24,695 nucleotides of DNA from Emiliania huxleyi CCMP1516 (taxonomy: Eukaryota; Haptophyta; Isochrysidales; Noelaerhabdaceae), in the NCBI RefSeq assembly GCF_000372725.1, contig NW_005199497.1:43859-68553 (forward strand), in the 5' to 3' direction. Position numbers and translations under genes: made by a program. Of this stretch, positions 8,373 to 16,433 are shown in pieces. Each line of letters starts with the position of its first letter. The stretch's first letter is position 1. Below the pieces are notes generated by a model. The model ran no database searches, was not told the DNA's origin, and saw only the letters and a list, made by a program, of their open reading frames with translations.

Positions 8373-9251
8373 TTGGGAGTCTGTCGCGTAAGCGAGCCCA
8401 AGGGCGGCATCGATGTATTCAAGGAGTCATCGCCGCCTGACTCAGTTGGGATGGAGGCCACACCAGCCATTTTGCCTTCTGCCAGGCGGTTGGCGGGCTC
8501 CCTTCCGACGGAAGTCATGTTCACCCTGATGGGGTTTGGTTTGCCCGTGGCAGCGAGCAAGCCTACCGCAGTGAGCTCGCGGCAGGACGCGAGCATCACG
8601 CAACAACGAGACTTACACGCCCGAACGGGCATTCAACAAACATCAGACGAGGCTTTGGGTGTGCAGGAACCTGCCCAGAACCTCGGTGTATCACCATCGC
8701 CCCTGTGCTGGCTGCCGCGAGGCAGCCACCAGCACCAGCGCAGCTGCCGCAGTCAGGCGCACCCGGTGTGCGCAACTATCTCGACATCATTTTGCCGCCA
8801 AGCGCCTACGCGACCGAGCTCTCCTGCTCCGCCGCCTGCTTTGCTACGTGTCGAGCCGCCAGTCGAGCCACCCAGCTTTCAGCTCGCCGCCTCGCGCGAC
8901 ACGCCATCCGAGGCTGTCGTCGCGGCCGAGGCTGCTACCACTGCTAAGCAGGGCGACGCAATTGTCGCCGTCTCTCCGTCGGCACCGCCATCGATCCGGA
9001 GCCTCTCGCCCGCTTCGTCGCCGCCTTCCGAGTCGCCAGTCGGGCCTCCGCCAGGCTCCCTACTCGCCGCCGCCTCGCGCGACACGCCATCCGAGGCTGT
9101 CGTCGCGGCCGAGGCTACAACCGCTGGCAAGACAGGCGGCACCTTCAACGCCGACGCTGCTGGCAAGGAGGCGAGCATCGCCTTGACCTTCGAGATCTTT
9201 TCGGCAAGGATGCGCCAGTATGTCTGGTCGGTGACGTTGAGCAGCTTATGA
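8373..9251 (+). other. Open frame of doubtful coding status with an in-frame duplication
   Basis: A long open frame runs through here, but it has no ATG near its 5' end; its first internal ATG is at about 8451. It contains two copies of AASRDTPSEAVVAAEA 61 codons apart, set in Pro/Ser-rich text. From about 9185 a different frame reads LRDLFGKDAPVCLVGDVEQL and on to DYRLGYRALVALNEQREL, which looks more protein-like, so an intron or frameshift may lie near 9180. The region stands directly before the ARM-gene relic and may be the remains of, or a shuffled exon from, an upstream gene. Reverse-strand frames are also open, so the coding strand is not certain. Confidence 0.22.
8888..9116 (+). repeat. 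46-bp direct repeat, two copies 183 bp apart
   Basis: The 46-bp sequence starting CGCCTCGCGCGACACGCCAT occurs at 8888-8933 and 9071-9116 with no mismatch. The spacing of 183 bp is exactly 61 codons, so the reading frame is kept. Confidence 0.9.
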
Positions 9252-9350
9252 AGGAGAGCTTCGACAAGTGGCCCACTACGCTGTTGGACTACCGCCTCGG
9301 CTACCGCGCGCTCGTCGCATTGAACGAGCAGAGGGAGCTCCTCTGCTGCA

Positions 9351-9665
9351 AGCACCTGTCCCGACCTTGCGGCCGACGACACTTGCCTCTCGCTGCTCCT
9401 CTCGCGGCTGGACCAGCCCGAGGAAGATGGCTGGCGCAGAGACAGCATCAACGCCCTCCTCGCCCTCGCAACCTCCTCGTCTGCGTGCGCAGAGCAGTGG
9501 CACCAGGTCGGCGGCGTTGCGGCGTTGCAGGCGCGTCTCGCTCGAGAGACGGCGGAGGAGGGGGTGGAGAGGCAGGCGGAGAGGTGGCGACGAGGCGCTA
9601 GTCAGCCTCGGCGTGAGGAGGGTGCGCAGGCGGACGGCCGCGTGAGCCACTTGCGTGAGCTGTCA
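9351..9665 (+). pseudogene. Relic of the 3' end of an ARM-repeat gene
   Basis: This segment matches 11803-12120, the last 97 codons plus early 3' UTR of the intact ARM gene, almost base for base. It covers TCPDL.ADDTCLSLLLSRLD, GWRRDSINALLALATSS, EQWHQVGGVAALQA and the end of the protein. It differs by one extra codon (CGT at about 9532) and one extra G near 9587, which shifts the last 20 codons out of frame. A stop at about 9324 in the same frame cuts it off from any upstream start, and there are no ARM repeats upstream. It is best read as the tail of a tandem paralogue whose body was lost, or a partial duplication. It ends about 200 bp before the intact gene starts. Confidence 0.85.
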
Positions 9666-9667
9666 CA

Positions 9668-9712
9668 GAAAGAAAGAAAGAATTTTACAAAGAAAGAAAA
9701 CGGACAACCCAA
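9668..9712 (+). repeat. (GAAA)n tract plus 22-nt motif, copy 2
   Basis: Two GAAA microsatellites (9668-9680 and 9690-9700) flank AATTTTAC. The second runs into AAACGGACAACCCAA, the partner of the motif at 7861-7882. It lies in the leader of the ARM-repeat gene. Confidence 0.7.
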
Positions 9713-9864
9713 CCGAGTACCCTCGCCTTTTGCCAATCTTTTTTTGTCCCGCGAAAATGCTAGTGTGTCCCAGGTTTGGAGTTGGCGGGCGCCGACCACC
9801 TACTCGTTCAAAAAAGAATTTTACGCAAGCCGCTCGCAAAAAAGAATTCTCCGCGGGGCGCGAA

Positions 9865-12093
9865 ATGCTCGCCTCCGCCCGCTACGAGCTGCGGCTCGCC
9901 GCTCTTCCGCCCGATGCCCTGATCGCGATCACCGCCGGCGCCATGCGGGACAGCGCCGCTGCAAACAGGAGGGCCGAGGCGCTCCTCGCGCACCACAGCC
10001 CTCCGCCCGCCGTCGCGACCGACGTCCTCGCGGACCCGGACCTTGCGCCGTGCGTGCTCGAGAAGACGGGGCTGCGCCACGCGGCCGTGTGCAAGCGCTG
10101 GTCCTTGATCTGCGCGCCGCGCGGTGCCGTCGCGCGGCTCGTGGAGACCGCTGGCGATGCCTCCTCGGAGCTGCAAGCTGCTGCGCTCGGAGAGCTCAAG
10201 CGGCTGTCGGGAGAGGAGGCTAGCAGCAGGCGGATGGACGCGCTCGTCGCTCTCTTGCTGGTCGGAGGCGAGGACGAGAAGGTGGACGTCGCGGCAACGA
10301 TCCAGGAGCTTGCCCGGGACGACGATGCGAGCCGGGTGGCGATCGCTGCTGCCGGCGGGGTCGAGGCCCTCGTCGCATTGGCACGCGACGGGAATCAGGC
10401 GCAGAAGGAGCGTGCGGCGGGGGCGCTGTGGAACCTCGCTCTGAACGACGACAACGAGGCGGCGATTGTTGCGGCCGGCGGGATCGAGGTCCTCGTGTCG
10501 CTGGCTCGCGACGGGAATGAGAGGCAGAAGGAGTTTGCTGCAGGAGCGTTGTGCAACCTTGCTATCAACGACGACAACGAGGCGGCGATTGTTGCGGCTG
10601 GCGGCATCGAGATTTTCATGTCGCTGGCTCGCGACGGGAATGAGGCGCAGAAGGAGCGTGCGGCGGGGGCGCTGTGGAACCTCTCTTACAACGACGACAA
10701 CAGAGTGGCGATCGCTGCGGCCGGTGGCGTGGAGGTCCTCGTGTCACTGGCTCGCGACGGGAATGAGATGCAGAAGGAAGAAGCGGCGGGGGCGCTGTGG
10801 AACCTCGTTATCAACGACGACAACAAGAGGGCGATTGTTGCGGCCGGCGGCATCGAGGTCCTAATCGCGCTGGCTCGCGATGGGAATGAGAGGCAGAAGG
10901 AGCGTGCCGCGGGGGCGCTGAGGAGCCTCGCTATGAGAAACGACAACAGAGTGGCGATTGCGGCGGCCGGCGGGGTCGAGGTCCTCGTGTCGCTGGCTCG
11001 CGATGGGAACGAGGGGCAGAAGGTGCGTGCGGCGGGGGCGCTGTGGAACCTCTCTGCCAACGACGACAACAGAGTGGCGATCGCTGCGGCCGGCGGCATT
11101 GATGTCCTCGTGTCGCTGGCTGGCGATGGGAATGAGATGCAGAAGGAGCGTGCCGCGGGGGCGCTGGCGAACCTCGCTATCAACGACGACAACAAGGCGG
11201 CGATTGCCGCGGCCGGCGGTATCGAGGTCCTCGTGTCGCTGGCTTGCGACGGGAATGGGGCGCAGAAGGAGTTTGCGGCGGGGGCGCTGAAGAACCTCTC
11301 TGCCAACGACGACAACAGAGTGGCGATCGCTGCTGCCGGCGGTATCGAGGTCCTCGTGTCGCTGGCTTGCGACGGGAATGGGGCGCAGAAGGAGTTTGCG
11401 GCGGGGGCGCTGAAGAACCTCTCTGCCAACGACGACAACAGAGTGGCGATCGCTGCTGCCGGCGGCATCGAAGTCCTCGTGTCGCTGGCTCGCGATGGGA
11501 ATGAGGAGCAGAAGGAGCGTGCGGCGGGGGCGCTGTGCAACCTCGCTCTGAACGACGACAACGAGGCGGCGATTGTTGCGGCCGGCGGCATCGAAGTCCT
11601 CGTGTCGCTGGCTCGCGATGGGAACGAGGGGCAGAAGGAGAATGCCGCGGTGGCGCTCGGCAACATGATTGGGGCAGCAACTGGCACGCACGAGGGCGTC
11701 GTGGAGGCTGGCGGTGTGGCGGTACTCTCCTCTCTCACGCAGGAGGCAAGCGCCTCGGGCGACTGCAAGCTCGCTGCTGCCATTGCCCTTGTGTACCTAG
11801 CCAGCACCTGTCCCGACCTCACGGCTGACGACACTTGCCTCTCGCTGCTCCTTTCGCGGCTGGACCAGCCCGAGGAAGATGGCTGGCGCAGAGACAGCAT
11901 CAACGCCCTCCTCGCCCTCGCAACCTCCTCGTCTGCGTGCGCTGAGCAGTGGCACCAGGTCGGCGGCGTTGCGGCGTTGCAGGCGCTCGCTCGAGAGACG
12001 GCGGAGGAGGGGGTGGAGAGGCAGGCAGAGAGGTGCGACGAGGCGCTAGTCAGCCTCGGCGTGAGGAGGGTGCGCAGGCGGACGGCCGCGTGA
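9865..12093 (+). CDS. Armadillo-repeat protein with F-box-like N-terminus, 742 aa
   Basis: The frame is open from 9655, but that point is a GTG. ATG 9865 (MLASARYELRLAALPPDAL) starts the ordered part, and ATG 9757 is the alternative. Residues 55-90 contain DPDLAPCVL and LRHAAVCKRWSLIC, which resemble the second half of an F-box (AAVCxRW). Eleven ARM units of exactly 41 residues follow, starting at base 10339 and every 123 bases after it. Each follows the pattern AI.AAGG-IEVLVSLARDGN-QKE-AAGAL-NL-NDDN. A divergent ARM-like tail ends at TGA 12091-12093. ARM repeats form a superhelix that binds peptides or proteins. With an F-box, the protein could choose substrates for an SCF ubiquitin ligase (inference). 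Units 8 and 9 are identical in DNA. The gene has no intron, and its 3' end is duplicated upstream at 9351-9665. Confidence 0.88.
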   Translation: MLASARYELRLAALPPDALIAITAGAMRDSAAANRRAEALLAHHSPPPAVATDVLADPDLAPCVLEKTGLRHAAVCKRWSLICAPRGAVARLVETAGDASSELQAAALGELKRLSGEEASSRRMDALVALLLVGGEDEKVDVAATIQELARDDDASRVAIAAAGGVEALVALARDGNQAQKERAAGALWNLALNDDNEAAIVAAGGIEVLVSLARDGNERQKEFAAGALCNLAINDDNEAAIVAAGGIEIFMSLARDGNEAQKERAAGALWNLSYNDDNRVAIAAAGGVEVLVSLARDGNEMQKEEAAGALWNLVINDDNKRAIVAAGGIEVLIALARDGNERQKERAAGALRSLAMRNDNRVAIAAAGGVEVLVSLARDGNEGQKVRAAGALWNLSANDDNRVAIAAAGGIDVLVSLAGDGNEMQKERAAGALANLAINDDNKAAIAAAGGIEVLVSLACDGNGAQKEFAAGALKNLSANDDNRVAIAAAGGIEVLVSLACDGNGAQKEFAAGALKNLSANDDNRVAIAAAGGIEVLVSLARDGNEEQKERAAGALCNLALNDDNEAAIVAAGGIEVLVSLARDGNEGQKENAAVALGNMIGAATGTHEGVVEAGGVAVLSSLTQEASASGDCKLAAAIALVYLASTCPDLTADDTCLSLLLSRLDQPEEDGWRRDSINALLALATSSSACAEQWHQVGGVAALQALARETAEEGVERQAERCDEALVSLGVRRVRRRTAA
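10339..11691 (+). repeat. Eleven tandem 123-bp ARM-coding units
   Basis: Units begin at 10339, 10462, 10585, 10708, 10831, 10954, 11077, 11200, 11323, 11446 and 11569. All are very similar in DNA, and 11218-11340 and 11341-11463 are the same sequence. The even spacing shows spread by unequal crossing-over or gene conversion. Confidence 0.92.
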
Positions 12094-12120
12094 GCCCCAA
12101 TGGAGCCGCGTGAGCTGTCA

Positions 12121-13094
12121 TTTGAGAGATCGAGTCTTTCGTTGTTTTGACATTCCCTTCTCCGCCGCGGCGAATATTCTTTTTTTGCTCTCACAACCGC
12201 TCGCATGCTCACGCCACCGCCAGCTCGGAAAAGCTCGAGACAGCTGAAAGCTCGAGACTCCTTAGGTCCGCAAATTGTGGGGGTCACGGGCTATGGACGA
12301 CCCATATTGCATATATCTTTTTACAATCGTCGACAAGGCGAGCTCGCGATGGACGCAGTCAACCTCTCATTCACCTTAGTTCGTTAGTTAGGAAGGTGAA
12401 GAACAGCCACCTCACATCACATCAAACAAAAAAGAAGACAACCATCCGTTGCTCTCGAGCGAGCTGCGCAAGGTGCTGTGCGACGGAGGTTCCGCTCCCC
12501 GGGGGCGGCAGCGCCAGCAGAGTATGGCCGAGTCGCGCCGCCGGCCGATGGCGGCACCGCCGCCAGCCACAGCGGAGAGGTGAGGCGCCGCACGACGAAT
12601 TGCGGCCGTTGCCTGGGCCCTGGCCCGGCTGCGCTCGCACACACCGCCGCACGCCTCGCCGCACGCGCCGCTGTCAGCTGCGAGCGAGCATACCGGCCAA
12701 CAATGGCCTGCGCAGCGGGCGCCGGCCGCAGACTCTAGGAAGGAGGCCTTCCTGGAGTGGGCGGAGGCGCGCTGCCCGATCCTTAGTCCGACTGGCGGGA
12801 GGGCGGACCCGACGGACCGGTACCCACCAGCCTGCTCGCTGCTGCCCTCCTCCCACCTGGCACCTGCCCTCCTTCCTGCCGCTGCCGCCGCCACTACCGC
12901 CGACGCCGCCGCCTCGGCCGCCGCTGGCCACGCCTCCCGCGGCCTGTGCGGCGCAGCTGCGTGCCGTCTCTACCGCTGGGCACCCGAGAGCAATGAAGCG
13001 CACGGGTCATCTTTTCTTTTTTCCAGTTTTTCCAGTCACACCACGGCCGGGTGTGAGAGCTCTCGCCGGCCCCCGGGGCCGGAGCACGGAGCAC
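12121..13094 (+). other. Region between ARM gene and PEX16 core; probable PEX16 leader and N-terminal exons
   Basis: Up to about 12,470 it is less GC-rich and non-coding (TTTTTTT run at 12180-12186; CATATTGCATATATC near 12305). From about 12,500 it becomes GC-rich. One candidate exon is 12524-12579, opening with ATG and ending GAGAG before a GTGAGG donor. Another segment near 12738-12785 reads KEAFLEWAEARCPIL, which could match the aromatic start of PEX16 (YxxWVxxN). I could not find a splice path that links these to the PEX16 core, so they are not annotated as exons. Confidence 0.3.
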
Positions 13095-14165
13095 ATGGCC
13101 AGCCGCCGCCGCTGGCCCGACGAGGAGGAGGCCACGCGCCTCGCTTCGCTGCTCGAGTGGCTGCAGTCCGCCGACCTCTACGTCGAGGCGGTGGCAGACA
13201 CCGTCGCCGGCCCTCGCGGCTGGTGGGCCGCGGTGGCTGCGCTCGAGGCGTGGAAGGCGGCTTGCCGCCTGCGGCTGCTCGCGCTGCAGAACCACGGCTC
13301 GCTGATGCGGTCCATTGCCGACGAGCCGCCCGCCGCGGCTCCGTCGCGCCCACGGCCGCCGCCCTTCCAGTCGCCGTCGCAGCGGCCGGGGTGCCGCGCT
13401 GCCGTCCCGCCGCCGCCCGACGGCGGCTGCACGAGAGCCCGCCGTGCGAGGTGGTCACCGAGCGCCTCTCCCGCCCCGCCGCCCGCCCCGCCGCCCGCCC
13501 CGCCGCCCACCCCGCCGCCTGCAAGCCTCATCGACCAGCTCGCGGACGCGCTCGAGCTGCGGCTGGGCAGCGCCGCGCCGTCCGGGCTCGTGGGTGTGCT
13601 CATGGCGACGGGCGAGGCGGTGCACATCCTGCAGCCGCTCCTCCACCTCTCCCTCCGCCTCTCCGGGCTCGGCACGCGCGGCCGAAGGCGAGGGCCCGTG
13701 CGGAGGAGGAGGAGGCGAACGCCTTTGCGGGCCAGCAGTCCGCGACGTGTCCGGTGCCCTCCATGTAGGCGCGGCGAGTGGACGGTGTGGCTCGCCGCCC
13801 TCGCCGTCGAGGGGTCGGCGTACCTCCTCTGCCGCCGCGCGGCGACGCTCGCGCGACGGGCGAGCCGCGGGGCGGGCGGCGCCTCGGCCGCTGGCTGCTC
13901 CGCTGCGGCCGGCAGCGCGTCGCCCGACAACGAGGAGGAGCTGCGCCACCGAAGGAGGCTGCTGCTGCAGCTGCTACTCCGGCCGCTCCTCCTCGGTGGG
14001 GTGCGCTCCCTCCTCCTCCGCCGGTACGCGAGGCGGCGGCGGCGCAACGACGACGACACGGCAGAGGAGGGGGAGGAGGCGCCGTCCGCACTCGGCCGGC
14101 TGCTGGAGACGCTGGAGGGGATCGACGCCGTGCTGCCGCGCTTCTCCGCGGGTGGCTTTGGTTAG
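13095..14165 (+). CDS. PEX16: PEX16, peroxisomal membrane biogenesis protein (N-terminus unresolved)
   Basis: PEX16 sits in the ER or peroxisomal membrane and recruits PEX3 for insertion of peroxisomal membrane proteins. The open frame from ATG 13095 gives 356 aa (human PEX16 is 336). RLASLLEWLQSADLYVEAVA, then WWAAVAALEAWKAACRLRLLAL, parallel the family segment LLTWLxxLExVEVxxE...W..I...KAVxRLxLL. A Pro/Ala-rich linker follows. LVGVLMATGEAVHILQPLLHL matches the family IAExLYIxRPLLHLL. WTVWLAALAVEGSAYLL matches the W-PWL...DxxS segment, and DNEEELRHRRRLLLQLLLRP matches ELRRRxxLLxYYLLRSP. It ends RLLETLEGIDAVLPRF, like the plant and animal C-termini. The family's first 80-90 residues (YxxWV... 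and LLPGRF region) are not in this frame, so an upstream exon is expected. The linker contains a 12-bp minisatellite. An internal intron near 13,680-13,780, where the text turns Arg-rich, cannot be excluded. Confidence 0.72.
   Translation: MASRRRWPDEEEATRLASLLEWLQSADLYVEAVADTVAGPRGWWAAVAALEAWKAACRLRLLALQNHGSLMRSIADEPPAAAPSRPRPPPFQSPSQRPGCRAAVPPPPDGGCTRARRARWSPSASPAPPPAPPPAPPPTPPPASLIDQLADALELRLGSAAPSGLVGVLMATGEAVHILQPLLHLSLRLSGLGTRGRRRGPVRRRRRRTPLRASSPRRVRCPPCRRGEWTVWLAALAVEGSAYLLCRRAATLARRASRGAGGASAAGCSAAAGSASPDNEEELRHRRRLLLQLLLRPLLLGGVRSLLLRRYARRRRRNDDDTAEEGEEAPSALGRLLETLEGIDAVLPRFSAGGFG
13470..13520 (+). repeat. 12-bp minisatellite in PEX16 linker
   Basis: About four units of CCCGCCCCGCCG-like sequence encode APPP repeats between the two conserved halves of the PEX16-like protein. 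Length variation would only alter a flexible linker. Confidence 0.75.
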
Positions 14166-14856
14166 AGGTTGCTGTTATGCAGAAAGTGCATGCATGTATG
14201 AAAGTGAAGAACAGTCAGGCTCGGGCTGACACCGGAGAAAGTTTGTTACACTTGAGTAAACAAAAAACATGGAAAAAAAACAAGAAAATCGGATAAATCG
14301 CCGTCCGATGCCCTGCCTGCCGTCCTGTTGCCGCCGCGCCGCCTTACCACCGACCCTTACCGTGCCGCGCCGCCTTTACACACACACCTTACCTCCTGCT
14401 CGACCCAGTTTGCGCTGAGAAGTGACCCGAGCCGCCGGGTGCCCCGCAGGCGCAGCGGCCTCGCTGGACCAAGAAGAACCGGTCCGCGAGTGCTCCGCAG
14501 CAGCCTCGCTGAGCCAGAACGTCGGCTCGCGAGGTGGGGTGCTAGTATGAGACCGACCCAGGTCGTAGTTCTCTTGCTCCAAGTGCTTGCGCTTCGGCGG
14601 TTAGTGGTGCACTAACCTCCGAGAAACCCTTCGGGTCGCTCCTCATCGCAAACCCTGTCAGCAGAGTCCTCCTACGGGAATGTACGTAAGAGCTACATAC
14701 ACTGAAAAGACGCTCCAGAAAACACCGCTCTCACAAGCACCTTCCCCCCACCCCTCCAGGCGTGAAAGGACGCTGCCTCCGCGGTGGGAAGGAGTCCCAT
14801 CCGCCAGGGAGTCCCTGTGCTTGCCCGCAGCCGCACCGCCGTCTCGCCGCGGAAGT
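14166..14856. other. Intergenic region and leader of the four-helix membrane protein gene
   Basis: After the PEX16 stop there is an A-rich stretch (14261-14297) that may hold the polyadenylation region. A perfect 8-bp stem with a GTG loop (GGTTAGTG/CACTAACC) lies at 14599-14617. Frames here are open by base composition only. From 14680 the frame is continuous with the next gene's ATG at 14857, so an upstream ATG at 14680 could add a basic 59-residue leader. Confidence 0.4.
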
Positions 14857-16211
14857 ATGTGGGCGAATGTCAACGCCCAATCCGTGCACCAGCAGAACGC
14901 CGTATCGCTGATGCAGGTTGACATGCTGCAGCTCGGCGTGCTGCAGACCCAGATGGACAACCTCTCCGTGCAGGCGACGCTGCTGATTGGCTTTGCCCTC
15001 AGCATGTGGGGCGGTGCGACGCTCAAGCCGCTGCTGGAGGACGACTCCCAGATCTGCAGTGCGCCGGACCCCTCTCACACCTAAAAAAAGCGCGAAGCCA
15101 CATCACAGCACGCGCGTCCCTAACTGTTTTTTTGCACCCATGCGCCTGCAGTCTGGAAGACGTGGTATCACCTCGCCTTCGCCGCCGTCTTCTTTGTCAC
15201 CATCGCGCTCTGCATCTCTTGCGGCGGCATCATCGTCTCGCTCGTCCTCTACATCAAGCAAGCGGCACAGGAGTCAGCGTTGCTTGTGAGCACTGGCGCG
15301 GCGGTGGCCAACACGCGCCGCCATCTCTCCTCCCTCAACCGCCTATTCGTCGTCTCGTACGCCTCCTTTGCCCTCTCCGCGGTGCTCGCTCATAGAATGG
15401 GCAGGGGCACGTCCGGAAAGAAGCACTTGCACCGCGCTCGGGCCACCGCACACGGAAGCACAGCGAGAGACAGCGAGAGCGGCAGGCGGGCAGGCGGCGG
15501 CGGCGGGCAGGGGAGGCCGGCGAGACGACGCCTCCCCCTCCCGCCAGGTGCTGCTCATCGTGCTGTACGTCGGCATGCCGGCGAGGCTTCCCACTCCGTA
15601 CCCGGCACGCTCGAGAGGGAGCACATGAACGACCACACGTGGGGACAGCGTCTCTTCACACCTCGAGCTGTGAGTAGGTGCTCGAGAGGGCGCACATGAA
15701 CGACCACACATGGGGCACCGAGCCCTAGAAGCGGAACACGTATTCTTGTCTCCCAACCAGCACTCGAGAGGACGCGTACTCCGCCGCCTTCCGCCGCCTT
15801 CCACTGTACTCACTGTACTCCCATCCCTCGTCGCGGTGCTCCTGAATACGCTGCACAATACCGCCTTCCCTCCCTGAGGTTGGCGTCTTTCACAAACTAG
15901 GCTCCGAGCTCGAGTCGCTCGTCACCCGCTTCGACGGCGTCCACACCATCACCTGCCTCGACCCGCGCAGCCCCGCGTCGCACTACAACCGGTTTGCGTA
16001 CGGCGCCGCCATCGCCGCGACCAACACGCTCATCATCGTGTGCATGTCGGCGTGGGGGTACCGGCTGTACGCCGTCATCCGCCGCTCCTACATGCACGAC
16101 GAGCTCCTCCACTGGTTCGTGGGCCAGCAGGCCGAGCAGAAGCGCCGGGCCGAGCGCCTCTCCCGAGCGGTCCAGCTGCAGCGAGGCGTGACGTGCGACT
16201 CGACAGGCTGA
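14857..16211 (+). CDS. Four-helix membrane protein of ORAI-like layout, at least four exons
   Basis: Exon 1 is 14857-15058. A GT-AG intron (15059-15151, 93 nt) is followed by exon 2 (15152-15381), a second GT-AG intron (15382-15547, 166 nt), and exon 3 from 15548. The last exon starts at 15879 or a little later and ends at TGA 16211. Phases join cleanly for exons 1-3. Helices: ATLLIGFALSMWGG (TM1), HLAFAAVFFVTIALCISCGG...VSLVLYI (TM2), VVSYASFALSA/VLLIVLYVG (TM3, split by intron 2), YGAAIAATNTLIIVCMSAWGY (TM4). A charged C-terminal tail (EQKRRAERLSRAVQ) would be cytosolic. DNLSVQATLLIGFALS before and in TM1 recalls protist ORAI-type proteins (store-operated calcium channels), but the acidic pore residue of animal ORAI is not evident and the family call is tentative. 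The end of exon 3 is unclear; repeated exon-like segments lie at 15610-15780. An ATG at 14680 could extend the N-terminus. Confidence 0.58.
15610..15780 (+). repeat. Tandem exon-like repeat inside the third intron
   Basis: CTCGAGAGG(G) begins units at 15610, 15681 and 15763. The first two continue as GAGCACATGAACGACCACAC-GTGGGG and nearly the same sequence; the third diverges after about 10 bases. In one frame the first two read LEREHMNDHTWG and LERAHMNDHTWG. They could be duplicated alternative exons or intronic repeats. Confidence 0.65.
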
Positions 16212-16433
16212 CGCCACCGCCTCCCACGAGTCCTCTCTCGGGGTGCGGTGTGTGTGCGCGGCGGTGTATGATGCATTGTACGAAGTACTAGGGTACACGG
16301 CTAGAACTGCGGATGTGCGCCCGTTATTTATGTGTTGCGTCCACTGGGACACCGCAGATATGAAAGTTGAAACGTACCCGATAAGGCAGCTGTTTTTATG
16401 CGTTTCGCCGTTCGTGGCATCTCAAAGGCAAGA
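16212..16433. other. Intergenic region between convergent genes
   Basis: 222 bases between the stop codons of the four-helix gene (+) and the six-helix gene (-). It is less GC-rich and contains no convincing ORF or RNA gene; it should hold both 3' UTRs. Confidence 0.5.

Noticed and set aside
10686..12287. 533-codon open frame antisense to the ARM-repeat gene
   Set aside because: It mirrors the 41-residue repeat pattern of the sense gene (Ser/Ala-rich units repeating every 123 bp) and arises because the GC-rich, biased codons of the sense strand leave no stops in antisense. The sense frame has a recognisable fold; this one does not.
12147..13094. The 5' part of the long open frame leading into PEX16
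   Set aside because: Before 13095 the text is Arg/Pro/Ala-rich and unlike PEX16; the start region is AT-rich and non-coding. Only the part from 13095 is annotated.
14328..14615. 95-codon plus-strand frame
   Set aside because: It lacks an ATG at its start, is Arg-rich, and ends inside a hairpin; no protein features.
14599..14617. Perfect 8-bp hairpin with GTG loop
   Set aside because: It does not match the histone mRNA stem-loop, a tRNA or a known snRNA motif, and stems of this size occur by chance in 24 kb.
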